A DNA stretch of 64,000 nt from Croceicoccus estronivorus (GCF_001625325.1 NZ_JRQQ01000001.1:248001-312000); one strand, 5' to 3'. Numbered from the stretch's first letter, positions 36,862 to 46,413 are shown. Notes: generated from the letters alone by a model not told the origin. Numbers and translations are program-made.

Positions 36862-37416
36862 TCAGTTATCTTCGTCCGGTTGCGGTGCCTGCATGGCCGG
36901 CACTGCCTTTGCCGCGTCCTGCTCGCTGATGCCCGGTGCCGGGGCCGCGCTGATCGTTTCCTGACGCCGGGCGACCCGGCCGGCCCGTTCGATCGCCCGC
37001 ACCAGTCGGGGATAGACCCCGCAACGGCAAAAGTTGGGAATGGCCGCCTTGATTTCCGCATCATTCGGGGCCGGATTACCCTGCAACAGCGCAGCCGCGC
37101 TCATCACGATACCGGGAGTGCAAAAGCCGCACTGAATCGCCTGTTCGGCCACCATCGCCTGCTGAACGGGGTGCGACCGATCACGCGACAACCCCTCGAT
37201 GGTGGTGATAAAACGCCCTTCCGCCTCGGCAATGGTAATCAGGCAGGAGCGCAGGGCCTGGCCATCGACAAGCACCATACAGGCACCGCAATCGCCCACC
37301 CCGCAGCCATATTTCGTGCCGGTAAGATTGGCCGCATCGCGCAGCGCCCACAACAAAGGCGTGTCCGGGTCCATCGCGAACTGGACCGGCCGGCCATTGA
37401 CGGTCATGCGCGACAT
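36862..37416 (-). CDS. 2Fe-2S small subunit of a molybdenum hydroxylase, without partner genes
   Basis: The 184-residue product has both 2Fe-2S sites of xanthine/aldehyde oxidase-type small subunits: TKYGCGVGDCGACMVLVDG with a further Cys in LRSCLI, and IQCGFCTPGIVMS with PNFCRCGVYPRLVRAI. It resembles the alpha subunit of isoquinoline 1-oxidoreductase. The C-terminal 35 residues are low complexity. Neither a molybdopterin large subunit nor a FAD subunit lies nearby, so its partner must be elsewhere or lost. Confidence 0.88.
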   Translation of the reverse strand: MSRMTVNGRPVQFAMDPDTPLLWALRDAANLTGTKYGCGVGDCGACMVLVDGQALRSCLITIAEAEGRFITTIEGLSRDRSHPVQQAMVAEQAIQCGFCTPGIVMSAAALLQGNPAPNDAEIKAAIPNFCRCGVYPRLVRAIERAGRVARRQETISAAPAPGISEQDAAKAVPAMQAPQPDEDN

Positions 37417-37489
37417 TGCAGTTCCACGATCCTTCGACCCTCGTCAGACGCCGCGGGCTTCGCATGTGCCGGGGCAGACGTGCAACAGT

Positions 37490-37963
37490 TCACTGCGAAA
37501 ACCGCCGGGTCAATGCTTCGGCTGCTTCCACGACGTCTCGCCAAGTTGTTTCAAAGCCTGCCTCATCGCCGAAGTAAGGATCGGCCACGGCCTGCCCTTC
37601 CCGCCCCGGCACCATGTCCAGCAGCAAGGAAATGTGCGCTTCGCTGTCTTCGGGTGCGCGCTCGCGAATATCGGCCAGATTGGCATGGTCGAGCGCGAAG
37701 ATATGCGTAAAGCGGTGAAAATCCTCATCAGCCAACTGACGTGCCCGATAGGCGGCGATATCCGTACCATAGCGGGCGGCAGTGGCCATGGCCCGGCTGT
37801 CTGGCGATTTGCCGACATGCCAGTCGCCCGTGCCAGCGGAGTCCACGGCCACAGCCAAACCCGCGTTTGCCGCAGCCATGCGGAAGGCGGCCTCAGCCAA
37901 TGGTGAGCGGCAGATATTGCCAAGACACACGAACAAGATTGCGGGTTTTTCAGGAGTGGCCAT
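37490..37963 (-). CDS. Low-molecular-weight protein-tyrosine phosphatase
   Basis: The 157-residue product has the phosphatase P-loop FVCLGNICRSPLAEA (Cys-x5-Arg-Ser) at residues 11-25, DSAGTGDWHVGKSPDSRA, and the general acid Asp in VADPYFGDE. It removes phosphate from tyrosine and other small substrates in the cytoplasm. ATG 37963 is chosen for the normal start; the frame stays open to 38221. It is divergent from the FNR-type regulator, with 70 bases shared upstream. Confidence 0.92.
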   Translation of the reverse strand: MATPEKPAILFVCLGNICRSPLAEAAFRMAAANAGLAVAVDSAGTGDWHVGKSPDSRAMATAARYGTDIAAYRARQLADEDFHRFTHIFALDHANLADIRERAPEDSEAHISLLLDMVPGREGQAVADPYFGDEAGFETTWRDVVEAAEALTRRFSQ

Positions 37964-38033
37964 AGTCGTTTGATAAACTGCAATTTCAGCGATTGCCATT
38001 GCTGCATCGCGCCTCTGCTGATAACCGGTAGAA

Positions 38034-38732
38034 ATGGGTTTTTGCGAAACTTGTCTTGTACGTAACCGGGCGATCTGCGCCGCGCTTGATTCCACGGAAA
38101 TCGAGGCGCTTAACGCGATCGGCCGACGCCGCAAGCTGGACCCCGGACAGTCTCTCCTCTGGGAAGGAGAAGAATCGGTTCTCGTCGCAAATGTGATCGA
38201 TGGCGTGCTCAAGCTGTCCACCGGGACTGCCGACGGACGCGAACAGATCGTCGGCGTGGTCTATCCGTCGGATTTCATCGGTCGTCCATTCGGCCAGCAA
38301 ACGGCACACAGCGTGACCGCGCTGACCGATGCGACGGTGTGCGTCTTCTCTCGCACCGATTTCGATACGTTCGCGCGTGAACACCCCGCGCTCGAACACA
38401 AGCTTCTGCAGCGCACGTTGTCGGAGCTTGATCGCACGCGCAAATGGATGCTTCTGCTCGGCCGCAAAAGCGCCAGCGAACGTATCGCCGCATTTCTGCT
38501 GGATATATCGGAACGGATGGTTGAGCCTGGTTGTGAAGGCTCGCTTGGCGAAGCCCATCAGCAATTCGACCTTCCCTTTTCACGCCAGCAGGTCGCAGAT
38601 GTGCTGGGCCTGACAATCGAAACGGTCAGCCGCCAATTTACCAAGCTCAAGAATGACGGGTTGATCGATCTGCCCTCACGGCGAACTGTCACGATTCTCG
38701 ACCGCGAAGCATTGGAAGATCGCGCGGGCTAA
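38034..38732 (+). CDS. FNR-type Crp-family regulator with N-terminal cysteines
   Basis: The 232-residue regulator has a cyclic-nucleotide-binding-like sensor domain and a C-terminal helix-turn-helix FSRQQVADVLGLTIETVSRQ at about residues 183-202. Cysteines at positions 4, 7 and 15 (CETCLVRNRAIC) plus one near residue 103 (TVCVFS) match the arrangement of FnrL-type oxygen sensors that hold a 4Fe-4S cluster. The recognition helix Glu-Thr-Val-Ser-Arg is FNR-like. A partial FNR box (TTGAT-N4-TGCAA) at 37970-37983 could mean self-control. It may tie the nearby nitrate genes to oxygen, but no FNR site was found there. Confidence 0.88.
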   Translation: MGFCETCLVRNRAICAALDSTEIEALNAIGRRRKLDPGQSLLWEGEESVLVANVIDGVLKLSTGTADGREQIVGVVYPSDFIGRPFGQQTAHSVTALTDATVCVFSRTDFDTFAREHPALEHKLLQRTLSELDRTRKWMLLLGRKSASERIAAFLLDISERMVEPGCEGSLGEAHQQFDLPFSRQQVADVLGLTIETVSRQFTKLKNDGLIDLPSRRTVTILDREALEDRAG

Positions 38733-38824
38733 GGCCCGACCAACCAGCAGACGACCTGTCCCAATCCGGGGAAAGTACGCCGCAGGGGGTGGCTCCTCGG
38801 CCAAAATTTGTCTCTATTGGCGGC

Positions 38825-40138
38825 ATGTTGTCTCATCCAATGCCACCGGGACGGTCGTGGCTGGTCGGATTAGCCAATCGCGTCTTGTCGTCGCTTTGGT
38901 CCTCAGGTGCGATGCCGCACCCGGAACTCGACCCTGATCGTATCGCCGAAAAGACTTCCATTGAAACCGGACTGGACCATTTCGGTGATCCGTGGTTCCA
39001 TCGCCCACTCGACAAATTGGCCCATGCATTGCGCGAAGAGGCCCATCTCAACCCGTTGGGACAGTTCGTGGCAGAGGGCCAGATCCGCAAAGTCCTGCGC
39101 GACCGGCTATGGGCTCAGCAATGGTTCTCCCGGCATCCGGAAATTCTCGAGCGGCCCCTTCCGCACCCCGTGATTGTCGTGGGAGCCATGCGTTCGGGAA
39201 CGACCCGGCTCCACCGTTTGCTCGCGGCCGACAATCGTTTTGCCCACTTGCGCTTCTTCGAAACGGTCAGCCCGGTTCCCAAACCGGACGTGCCGGCCAG
39301 CAACAGCGACCGCCGCCGGATTGCCATGGCCCGGCACCTCCTGCGGGCGGTCCGCATCGCGAGCCCCCGCACGCAGGCAATTCATCCGACCGGCCCCATG
39401 CAACCGGAGGAAGAACTGGGCCTGCTCGTTTCTTCCGCATGGGGCATGAAGCACGAGGCACAATGGTCCATCCCTGGCTATGGCCGCTGGTCGGAACAGG
39501 AAGACCCCCGGCCAGCCTATGAATATATGGCCAGATTGCTCAAGCTGGTGAGTTGGGTTCGCGGGGATTCGAGCCTCAAACCCTGGATTCTCAAAACGCC
39601 GCAACACATGCTCGACCTCGATGCCCTGATGCAGGTTTTTCCCGATGCCCGGCTGATCTTCATTCATCGCGACCCCGTACGCGTAGTGGGCAGCGCCTGT
39701 TCGCTGGTATGGAATCAAACCAACATTCACACCGATCATGCAGACCCGCACCGCATCGGGCGCGAATGGCTGCGCAAGACCAGTTTGCAGGTCAAACGCA
39801 TGCAGGATGCCCGCATGAGCATTCCGGAACGCCAGATGATCGATGTCCACTATGCCGATATGGATCACGACTGGCGCCATGTGATGGGCCGCATATACCG
39901 GTTCCTGAACATGGACATAAAGCCCGCCTTGCCCGCCATGCGCCGCTATCTCGAAACCGCCAGTGCAGAGGTGGCCGGGCCCCATCGTTACACTCTTGAA
40001 TCGTTCGGGATCGAGCGTGAGGATGTGATCGACGAACTCTCGGACTATATTCAGGCCTTCGAAATTCCCATGCCTCACCAGCGAACCGCCCAGATTTATG
40101 CGGCAAGCACGAAACAGGCAGCTGCCATCCCAGCCTAG
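38825..40138 (+). CDS. Sulfotransferase family protein
   Basis: The 437-residue product has both PAPS-binding signatures: a 5'-phosphosulfate loop VGAMRSGTTRLHRLLAADN near residue 118 and the 3'-phosphate motif LIFIHRDPVRVVGS near residue 278. Sulfotransferases transfer sulfate from PAPS to an acceptor; the acceptor here is unknown. ATG 38825 was preferred; GTG 38789 is in frame, and neither start has a strong ribosome site. The end overlaps the cobA end by four bases on the other strand. Confidence 0.85.
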   Translation: MLSHPMPPGRSWLVGLANRVLSSLWSSGAMPHPELDPDRIAEKTSIETGLDHFGDPWFHRPLDKLAHALREEAHLNPLGQFVAEGQIRKVLRDRLWAQQWFSRHPEILERPLPHPVIVVGAMRSGTTRLHRLLAADNRFAHLRFFETVSPVPKPDVPASNSDRRRIAMARHLLRAVRIASPRTQAIHPTGPMQPEEELGLLVSSAWGMKHEAQWSIPGYGRWSEQEDPRPAYEYMARLLKLVSWVRGDSSLKPWILKTPQHMLDLDALMQVFPDARLIFIHRDPVRVVGSACSLVWNQTNIHTDHADPHRIGREWLRKTSLQVKRMQDARMSIPERQMIDVHYADMDHDWRHVMGRIYRFLNMDIKPALPAMRRYLETASAEVAGPHRYTLESFGIEREDVIDELSDYIQAFEIPMPHQRTAQIYAASTKQAAAIPA

Positions 40139-40920
40139 TTGCCACGCGCTGCGATGCTTTCCTGTGTGGTCAACGTCCCTGAGAATTCTCGCGAGACCTC
40201 GATTGCCTCGCCAACCAAAATCAGGGCCGGTCCATCCCCCAGCGCAGTGCGCGCCGCAATCGGCAGCAGATCCAGCCGCGTATAGAACAAGCGTTGGGTT
40301 GCAAGGCTGGCATTTTCGACCAACGCCACCGGCGTATCACCGGGCAGTCCAGCGGCGATCAATCCCACCGAAACCTCCCCTGCCGCAGCCTTGCCCATGT
40401 AGACGGCAAGCGTAGCCTGCGGATCGGCCAGCTTTTCCCAATTCAGGTCAAGCGTCTCTCCCGCACGGGCGTGCGCTGTCACGAAAGTGAGCCTGCGGGC
40501 GAGCCCACGCAAAGTCAGGGAAGCCCCGATGCCTGCCGCAGCCGCGCTTGCCGCCGTAACGCCCGGGCATATGCGGACCGGAACACCCGCCGCACGGCAA
40601 ACCTCCATTTCTTCAGCCGCACGGCCGAATATCGAAGGGTCCCCACCCTTGAGCCGCACGACCCGATCACCGGCCCGCGCCGCTTCGACGATCAGTTTGC
40701 CAATCGTCTTCTGATCCCTGGAATGCCGGCCAGAACGCTTGCCGACTGGCACCAGCCGGATATGTCGCGGCACCAGGTCCAGCACACCCGCGCCAACCAA
40801 TGCATCGTAAAACACCAGGGTAGCGGTCTGGATCAGCCTTTCCGCCTTGCGGGTCAACAGATCGGGATCGCCTGGTCCTGCCCCGACCAGCCATACCGAA
40901 CCGGGTTCGAATTCAGTCAT
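40135..40920 (-). CDS. cobA: Uroporphyrinogen-III C-methyltransferase
   Basis: The 261-residue SUMT methylates uroporphyrinogen III twice to precorrin-2, the entry to siroheme. Motifs: VWLVGAGPGDPDLLTRKA at the start, VRLKGGDPSIFGRAAEE and PGVTAASAAAAGIGASLT, all diagnostic. It lacks the CysG oxidase/chelatase part. Siroheme is the cofactor of NirB upstream, which explains its place at the end of the nitrate operon. It overlaps nasA by four bases. Confidence 0.96.
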   Translation of the reverse strand: MTEFEPGSVWLVGAGPGDPDLLTRKAERLIQTATLVFYDALVGAGVLDLVPRHIRLVPVGKRSGRHSRDQKTIGKLIVEAARAGDRVVRLKGGDPSIFGRAAEEMEVCRAAGVPVRICPGVTAASAAAAGIGASLTLRGLARRLTFVTAHARAGETLDLNWEKLADPQATLAVYMGKAAAGEVSVGLIAAGLPGDTPVALVENASLATQRLFYTRLDLLPIAARTALGDGPALILVGEAIEVSREFSGTLTTQESIAARGN

Positions 40921-43490
40921 TCAGCGGCCTCCTTCGCACTGGTCAGTGTATTCTCGATCAGACGCGCGATGATCGGGCGACAGGACCCGCAATTGGCCCC
41001 GGCGGCAGTCGCTGCACCCACCGCCCCTACGCTGTCGGCACCGGCAGAAACGGCAGCCAGAACCTGCTGCTCCCCCACGTCGTTACAAACGCAGACGATA
41101 GCCCCCCGATCCGCTTGCGGTGCTGCCGGGCGTCCTGCGAGCAATTCGACGGAATTTGCGTCCGACTGCGAAAATTGCCGTACGATCCAGTCGCGCGGCG
41201 GCAGCTCACCGGAGCGGGTCAGATACAGGGCACCCATCAGACTGCCCTCCCCATCACACACAACGATGCGGCGCATTCCCCGCACTAGGTCTGCCACCTC
41301 GCTGCGATGTCCGGCGGGAACCAGAGCATCGAGATCTATCGCACCTTCTCCAGCCAGTTCGGTGAGCCAGCCACCTTCCACTTTCGCCCGTGTCCAATAT
41401 GCGACATCGGGTGCGGCAGGCTCCCGCGTGAGCAGGAACGCCCGCCAGTCCGGCGACACGGGGGCAACCCTGGCCGGTGTGTCCTTGAAAGCAGGCTGAC
41501 CGGACACCGGGTCAGTCAAAGGCTGCGCCAGTCTGCCAGTCCGGCCATTGCTGCCCATCGCATCGGTCCAATGCATCGGAACGAAGATCTCTCCGGGGCG
41601 CTGGCCGTCGGTTATGGCGACACGGTAGATTGCCTCTCCCCAGGCCGTCGTCACTCGGGCGAGCGCACCGTCCTTCAGCCCGAATTGAGCGGCGTCGTTC
41701 CCGTGAATTTCAAGCAAGGGCTCCCGCCGGTGTGTCGATAGCTTCGCACTCAGACCAGTCCGGGTCATCGTATGCCATTGGTCGCGATAGCGGCCAGTGT
41801 TGAGCCGCAGGGGCAAGCCGGGGTCTCGCACTTTCCGCGCAGGCGGCGTGACAGACACCAGTCGTGCCTTGCCATCGGGTGTGGGAAAGCCATCGCCCAG
41901 CGGATACGCGCCGCCCCACCGAAATGGTTGCATCGTCTCATAATCGTGGGCTGTGCACGCCCCCCACGATGTCAGATCCAGCATTTTCCCCCGATCAGCG
42001 GCCAGTTGTGTCATCGCAGCATATTCGCGAAAAACATCCGCCGGAGTGCGCCAGCCGAAGGCTTCCCCCCAACCCATCCGTCCCGCGACATCACACACTA
42101 TCTCCCAGTCAGCCCGAGCCTGCCCCGGTTCGGCAAAGAGCGGGCGCTGACGACTGATCCGCCGTTCGGAATTGGTCACCGTCCCGTCTTTTTCGCCCCA
42201 TGCGAGAGCAGGCAGGCGCACATGGGCAAAGCGGGCCGTATCGGTGTCCGCCGCCACATCGGAGACCACGACAGTCGGGCAACGGGCCAGCGCCTCGCGC
42301 ACAATGCCGGCGTCGGGCATGGATGCCGCCGGATTGGTGGCCATGATCCAAAGAAACCGAATCCTTCCGTCATGGACGGCGCGAAACATATCGACCGCCT
42401 TCAGGCCCGGCCCTTGGCACATATTGGGCGCATTCCAGAATGCCTCGGCATCAGCCAGTTCATCTGGTTCAAAACCAAGATGACAGGCCAGCATGCTGGC
42501 CAGCCCGCCCACCTCGCGCCCGCCCATGGCATTGGGTTGCCCGGTCATGCTGAACGGCCCCGCTCCCGGACGGTTGATCCGCCCCATCGCGAGATGCAAA
42601 TTGATAATGGCATTGCCCTTGTCAGTGCCGCCGATTGACTGGTTTGCCCCCTGGCTGAACAGCGTGACTGTGTGCGGATGGGCCGCGACCAGATCCGCAA
42701 ACGCCGCGAACTGATCCTCTGGAATGCCGGACTCATCCGGGAGGTCGGCCCAGAAACCGTCCGGCACCAGGCATCGTTCCGCAAGGAACCCCTCATCCAC
42801 CAGCCCACGGCGCAGCATCTCGGCCAGCAACGCATTGAACAGCGCCACATCGCCATCCGGAGCCACTGCGATATGAAGATCGGCCCGCTCCGCCGTTTCC
42901 GTTCGGCGGGGGTCGATCACGACCAGCTTCGTGCCCCTGCGTTTGCGGGCCTGCTCGATCCTCTGCCATGTCACCGGGTGACACCATGCGGTGTTGGAGC
43001 CGACCAGAACGATCAGGTCCGCCGTATCGATATCCTCATATGAACATGGCACCACGTCTTCACCGAATGCGCGAATGTGAGCAGCTACGGCGCTTGCCAT
43101 GCAGAGACGGGAATTGGTGTCGATATTGCCGCTGCCAATATAGCCCTTCATCAGCTTGTTCGCGGCGTAATAATCCTCCGTCAGTAACTGGCCCGACACG
43201 TAGAAGGCGACACTGTCCGGCCCATGCTCGGCAATGCAGGCCCGCATTCGCCCGGCGACCAGATCGAGCGCATCGTCCCAATCCGCCTGCTCGCTCCCAA
43301 TCATGGGATGAAGCAGGCGCCCTTCCAGACTGACCGTCTGGCCAAGATGCGTGCCCTTGGAACAGAGCCTTCCTTCATTGGCCGGATGGTCCCGATCGCC
43401 CGCAATCTTTACCGATCGCGCGCCGGTAACGGTTGCGTTCACGCCGCAGCCCACACCGCAATAGGGACAGGTAGTGCGGACCGCCTGCAT
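40917..43490 (-). CDS. nasA: Assimilatory nitrate reductase catalytic subunit with C-terminal BFD-like domain
   Basis: The 857-residue molybdoenzyme reduces nitrate to nitrite in the cytoplasm. The N-terminal 4Fe-4S site reads CPYCGVGCGVNAT with a fourth Cys in EGRLCSKG. The molybdenum ligand Cys lies in SRLCMASAVAAH. Molybdopterin-binding boxes continue through the middle. From about residue 790 a BFD-like 2Fe-2S domain follows (AIVCVCNDVGEQQVLAAV, GANCGSCRP), with a variable segment before it. This added domain is found in several NasA enzymes and may receive electrons. No separate NADH or ferredoxin reductase subunit (NasB/NasC type) is in the cluster. Confidence 0.94.
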   Translation of the reverse strand: MQAVRTTCPYCGVGCGVNATVTGARSVKIAGDRDHPANEGRLCSKGTHLGQTVSLEGRLLHPMIGSEQADWDDALDLVAGRMRACIAEHGPDSVAFYVSGQLLTEDYYAANKLMKGYIGSGNIDTNSRLCMASAVAAHIRAFGEDVVPCSYEDIDTADLIVLVGSNTAWCHPVTWQRIEQARKRRGTKLVVIDPRRTETAERADLHIAVAPDGDVALFNALLAEMLRRGLVDEGFLAERCLVPDGFWADLPDESGIPEDQFAAFADLVAAHPHTVTLFSQGANQSIGGTDKGNAIINLHLAMGRINRPGAGPFSMTGQPNAMGGREVGGLASMLACHLGFEPDELADAEAFWNAPNMCQGPGLKAVDMFRAVHDGRIRFLWIMATNPAASMPDAGIVREALARCPTVVVSDVAADTDTARFAHVRLPALAWGEKDGTVTNSERRISRQRPLFAEPGQARADWEIVCDVAGRMGWGEAFGWRTPADVFREYAAMTQLAADRGKMLDLTSWGACTAHDYETMQPFRWGGAYPLGDGFPTPDGKARLVSVTPPARKVRDPGLPLRLNTGRYRDQWHTMTRTGLSAKLSTHRREPLLEIHGNDAAQFGLKDGALARVTTAWGEAIYRVAITDGQRPGEIFVPMHWTDAMGSNGRTGRLAQPLTDPVSGQPAFKDTPARVAPVSPDWRAFLLTREPAAPDVAYWTRAKVEGGWLTELAGEGAIDLDALVPAGHRSEVADLVRGMRRIVVCDGEGSLMGALYLTRSGELPPRDWIVRQFSQSDANSVELLAGRPAAPQADRGAIVCVCNDVGEQQVLAAVSAGADSVGAVGAATAAGANCGSCRPIIARLIENTLTSAKEAAE

Positions 43491-43495
43491 CGCTG

Positions 43496-43858
43496 TCAGG
43501 CAGCCTTGTCTGCCAGGACCGAGGCAGCCGATGGGACCACCGCTTCGCGCAACAGGAATATCCGTCCGCCATCCACTTTCAACGGGATGGTCGGCACACA
43601 GCCCTGATCATCGCCGATCGCTTCGCCGGTCCGGAGAGAGATATTCCAGTTGTGCAACGGACAGGTGACGACGTTGCCATGCACGATACCCTGGCTGAGC
43701 GGCCCCTGCTTATGCGGGCACTTGTTCACCAGCGCATGACATTCGCCGGTCATCGTGCGGAATACCGCGATTTCTTCTCCACCATCGACGGGGAGAGTGC
43801 GGGCCGTACCCGGTTCGATCTGGGTAACAGGCCCGATATCCAGCCACTTGCCGATCAT
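43496..43858 (-). CDS. nirD: Nitrite reductase small subunit
   Basis: The 120-residue Rieske-fold protein partners NirB. It keeps the Rieske-like ligand set: NKCPHKQGPLSQGIVHGN and VTCPLHNWNISL, Cys-x-His and Cys-x2-His. Some NirD proteins lack cluster ligands, but here they are present. The ATG overlaps the nirB stop by four bases, and nasA starts five bases after its end. Confidence 0.94.
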   Translation of the reverse strand: MIGKWLDIGPVTQIEPGTARTLPVDGGEEIAVFRTMTGECHALVNKCPHKQGPLSQGIVHGNVVTCPLHNWNISLRTGEAIGDDQGCVPTIPLKVDGGRIFLLREAVVPSAASVLADKAA

Positions 43859-46377
43859 ATTACGTTCTCCAGGTGAAGCGGGCGGACTTCCGCAATGTGC
43901 TGATGCAGGTCGGCGCGCTCACCACCGGCACGTTGGGCCCACGGGTCCACCTGCGAATGTTTCTGCGAAATGTGGAAACGGGCAGCCAGTTCGCGCACTT
44001 CCTCGGGATTGCCGAGCAGACGGCCCTTGATCCACTCAAGGCCTTTGCGCTCAACCCACGGAGCCGTGCGTTCGAGATAGTGGGCATCCTCCCGATAGAG
44101 CTGGATAAACGCCGCACACATTTCCAGGGCCTGTTCTTCCGTCTCGACCTTGCACAGCAGGTCGGTCGCGCGGACATGAATCCCCCCATTGCCGCCGATA
44201 TGCAGCTCGTAGCCGGAATCGACACAAACCACGCCAAAGTCCTTGATAGTGGCTTCGGCACAATTGCGCGGGCAGCCGCTGACCGCGATCTTGAACTTGT
44301 GTGGCATCCAGCTGCCCCAGGTCATCCGTTCGATCGTGACCCCGAGGCCGGTCGAATCCTGCGTGCCGAAACGGCACCATTCGGACCCGACGCAGGTCTT
44401 TACGGTACGCAGCGCCTTGCCATAGGCATGGCCGGAAACCATTCCCGCCGCGTTGAGATCCGCCCAGATGGCAGGCAGGTCTTCCTTGTGGATGCCAAAC
44501 AGGTCGATGCGCTGGCCACCAGTAACTTTTACCGTGCGGGCTCCATACTTTTCAGCCGCATCGGCAATCGCCCGCAGTTCGTTTGGCGTAGTGAGCCCGC
44601 CCCACATGCGCGGAACGACGGAATAAGTCCCATCCTTCTGGATATTGGCGTGCAGGCGCTCGTTGACGAAGCGGCTCTTCTGGTCATCCACGTACTCACC
44701 AGGCCAGGCACAGAGCAGATAGTAGTTGAGCGCAGGCCGGCACGACGCGCATCCTTCCGGTGTCGTCCAATGCAGTTCCTGCATTGTTTCCGGAATTGAT
44801 TTCAGCCCCTTTTCCAGGATCAGGCGGCGAACATCATCATGCGTAAAGCTGGTACATTTGCAGAGGGTCTTCGGGCCGGATTCGACCTCCCCACCAAGCC
44901 TGATCGCCAACAGACTCTCGACCAGTCCGGTACAGGACCCGCAACTGGCAGAGGCCTTGCAAGTGGATCGAACGGCATCGAGGCTGTGTGCCCCGCCGTC
45001 GATGCAGGCGACGACCTGACCTTTGGATACACCGTTGCAGCCGCAGATTTCTGCATCGTCCGAAAGAGCGGCAACGGCGGCATTAGGGTCCGCGAGAGCA
45101 CCCCCGGATGCGAAAGCCTGACCGAAGATCAGCGCCTCCCGGATATCGGAGATATCGTCCCCCTTCCGCAACAGATCGAAATACCAGTTGCCGTCGGCCG
45201 TATCGCCATACAACACCGCCCCGATGACCTTGTTTTCCTGCACCACCACACGTTTGTAGATACCGCGTGCGGCATCGCGCATGACGATATCCTCAGCGCC
45301 ATCGCTGCCGGAGAAGTCCCCTGCCGAAAACAGGTCGATGCCGGAAACCTTCAGCTTGGTGGACGTGACCGACCCCTCGTAGCCATTGGGGCTGCCCGTC
45401 AGGCCATCGGCCAACGAACGGCACATGTCCCACAACGGCGCGACAAGGCCGTAGCAGCTACCACGATGCTGAACGCATTCACCCACTGCCAGGATCGCCG
45501 GATCGGACGTGACCATATGATCGTCGACCACGACCCCGCGTTCCACTGCGAGCCCGCTCGCCTTTGCAAGGGTAACCGACGGCCTGATCCCGACCGCCAT
45601 CACCACGATGTCGGCGGGAATTTCGCGACCGTCCTTCAACCGCACGCCAGCGATGCATTTTCCTTCGGGGCCCTGTTTTTCCAGCAGGCATTCTGTGTCC
45701 GCCCCTGTCAGGATCGTCTGGCCGCGCCGTTCGAGTTCGGCCTTGAGCAACCAGCCCGCTGCCTCGTCCAGTTGCCGTTCCATCAGGGTCGGCATCAGGT
45801 GAATGACGGTGACGTTCATGCCCCTGAGCGAAAGGCCGTGCGCCGCCTCCAGCCCAAGCAGCCCGCCACCGATCACAACCGCATCGCCACCCTGTTCAGC
45901 AGCAGCCAGCATCTTGTCCACATCATCCAGATCGCGGAATGTCACGACACCGGGCAAGTCCTTGCCAGGAACCGGAATGATGAAGGGATCGGACCCGGTC
46001 GCGATCAGCAGCCGATCATAAGGCTCTACCCGCCCCAAAGCCGAAACGACCGTCTTGTTAGCCCGGTCGATATAAGTGACCGGATCGCCGGAGATCAGCG
46101 ATATGCCGTTGCTGTCGTACCATTCCTGGGTGTTGATGACGATTTCATCGAAGCTTTTCTCCCCAGCCAGAACCGGGGAAAGCATGATCCGGTTGTAGTT
46201 CACCCGGGGTTCCGCGCCGAATATGGTGATCTCGAAGCGCTCGGGATCGCGCGCCAGTATCTCTTCGACCGCACGGCAACCAGCCATGCCATTGCCGATT
46301 ACGACCAGTTTCTCTGGCAATCCCTCGCCTGTGCGCTTGGCTCCTTCAAAGCTCGCAGGTGCGTTCACTTTACCCAT
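43855..46377 (-). CDS. nirB: Nitrite reductase [NAD(P)H] large subunit
   Basis: The 840-residue cytoplasmic enzyme reduces nitrite to ammonium. In order it has a FAD and NAD(P)H part (LVVIGNGMAGCRAVEEIL, and VVIGGGLLGLEAAHGLSLRG near residue 155), a BFD-like 2Fe-2S domain (ICGCNGVSKGQVVACIDGG, ASCGSCTGLVES), ferredoxin-like sulfite/nitrite reductase repeats, and the siroheme/4Fe-4S site (VGSEWCRFGTQDS and KIAVSGCPRNCAEATI). The Shine-Dalgarno GAGGA abuts ATG 46377; GTG at 46368, nine bases downstream, is better spaced and may be the true start. A terminator lies in its leader. Confidence 0.96.
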   Translation of the reverse strand: MGKVNAPASFEGAKRTGEGLPEKLVVIGNGMAGCRAVEEILARDPERFEITIFGAEPRVNYNRIMLSPVLAGEKSFDEIVINTQEWYDSNGISLISGDPVTYIDRANKTVVSALGRVEPYDRLLIATGSDPFIIPVPGKDLPGVVTFRDLDDVDKMLAAAEQGGDAVVIGGGLLGLEAAHGLSLRGMNVTVIHLMPTLMERQLDEAAGWLLKAELERRGQTILTGADTECLLEKQGPEGKCIAGVRLKDGREIPADIVVMAVGIRPSVTLAKASGLAVERGVVVDDHMVTSDPAILAVGECVQHRGSCYGLVAPLWDMCRSLADGLTGSPNGYEGSVTSTKLKVSGIDLFSAGDFSGSDGAEDIVMRDAARGIYKRVVVQENKVIGAVLYGDTADGNWYFDLLRKGDDISDIREALIFGQAFASGGALADPNAAVAALSDDAEICGCNGVSKGQVVACIDGGAHSLDAVRSTCKASASCGSCTGLVESLLAIRLGGEVESGPKTLCKCTSFTHDDVRRLILEKGLKSIPETMQELHWTTPEGCASCRPALNYYLLCAWPGEYVDDQKSRFVNERLHANIQKDGTYSVVPRMWGGLTTPNELRAIADAAEKYGARTVKVTGGQRIDLFGIHKEDLPAIWADLNAAGMVSGHAYGKALRTVKTCVGSEWCRFGTQDSTGLGVTIERMTWGSWMPHKFKIAVSGCPRNCAEATIKDFGVVCVDSGYELHIGGNGGIHVRATDLLCKVETEEQALEMCAAFIQLYREDAHYLERTAPWVERKGLEWIKGRLLGNPEEVRELAARFHISQKHSQVDPWAQRAGGERADLHQHIAEVRPLHLENVI

Positions 46378-46413
46378 TCCTCCTCGGGCAGATCCGGCCC
46401 GGAAAGCGCACGC

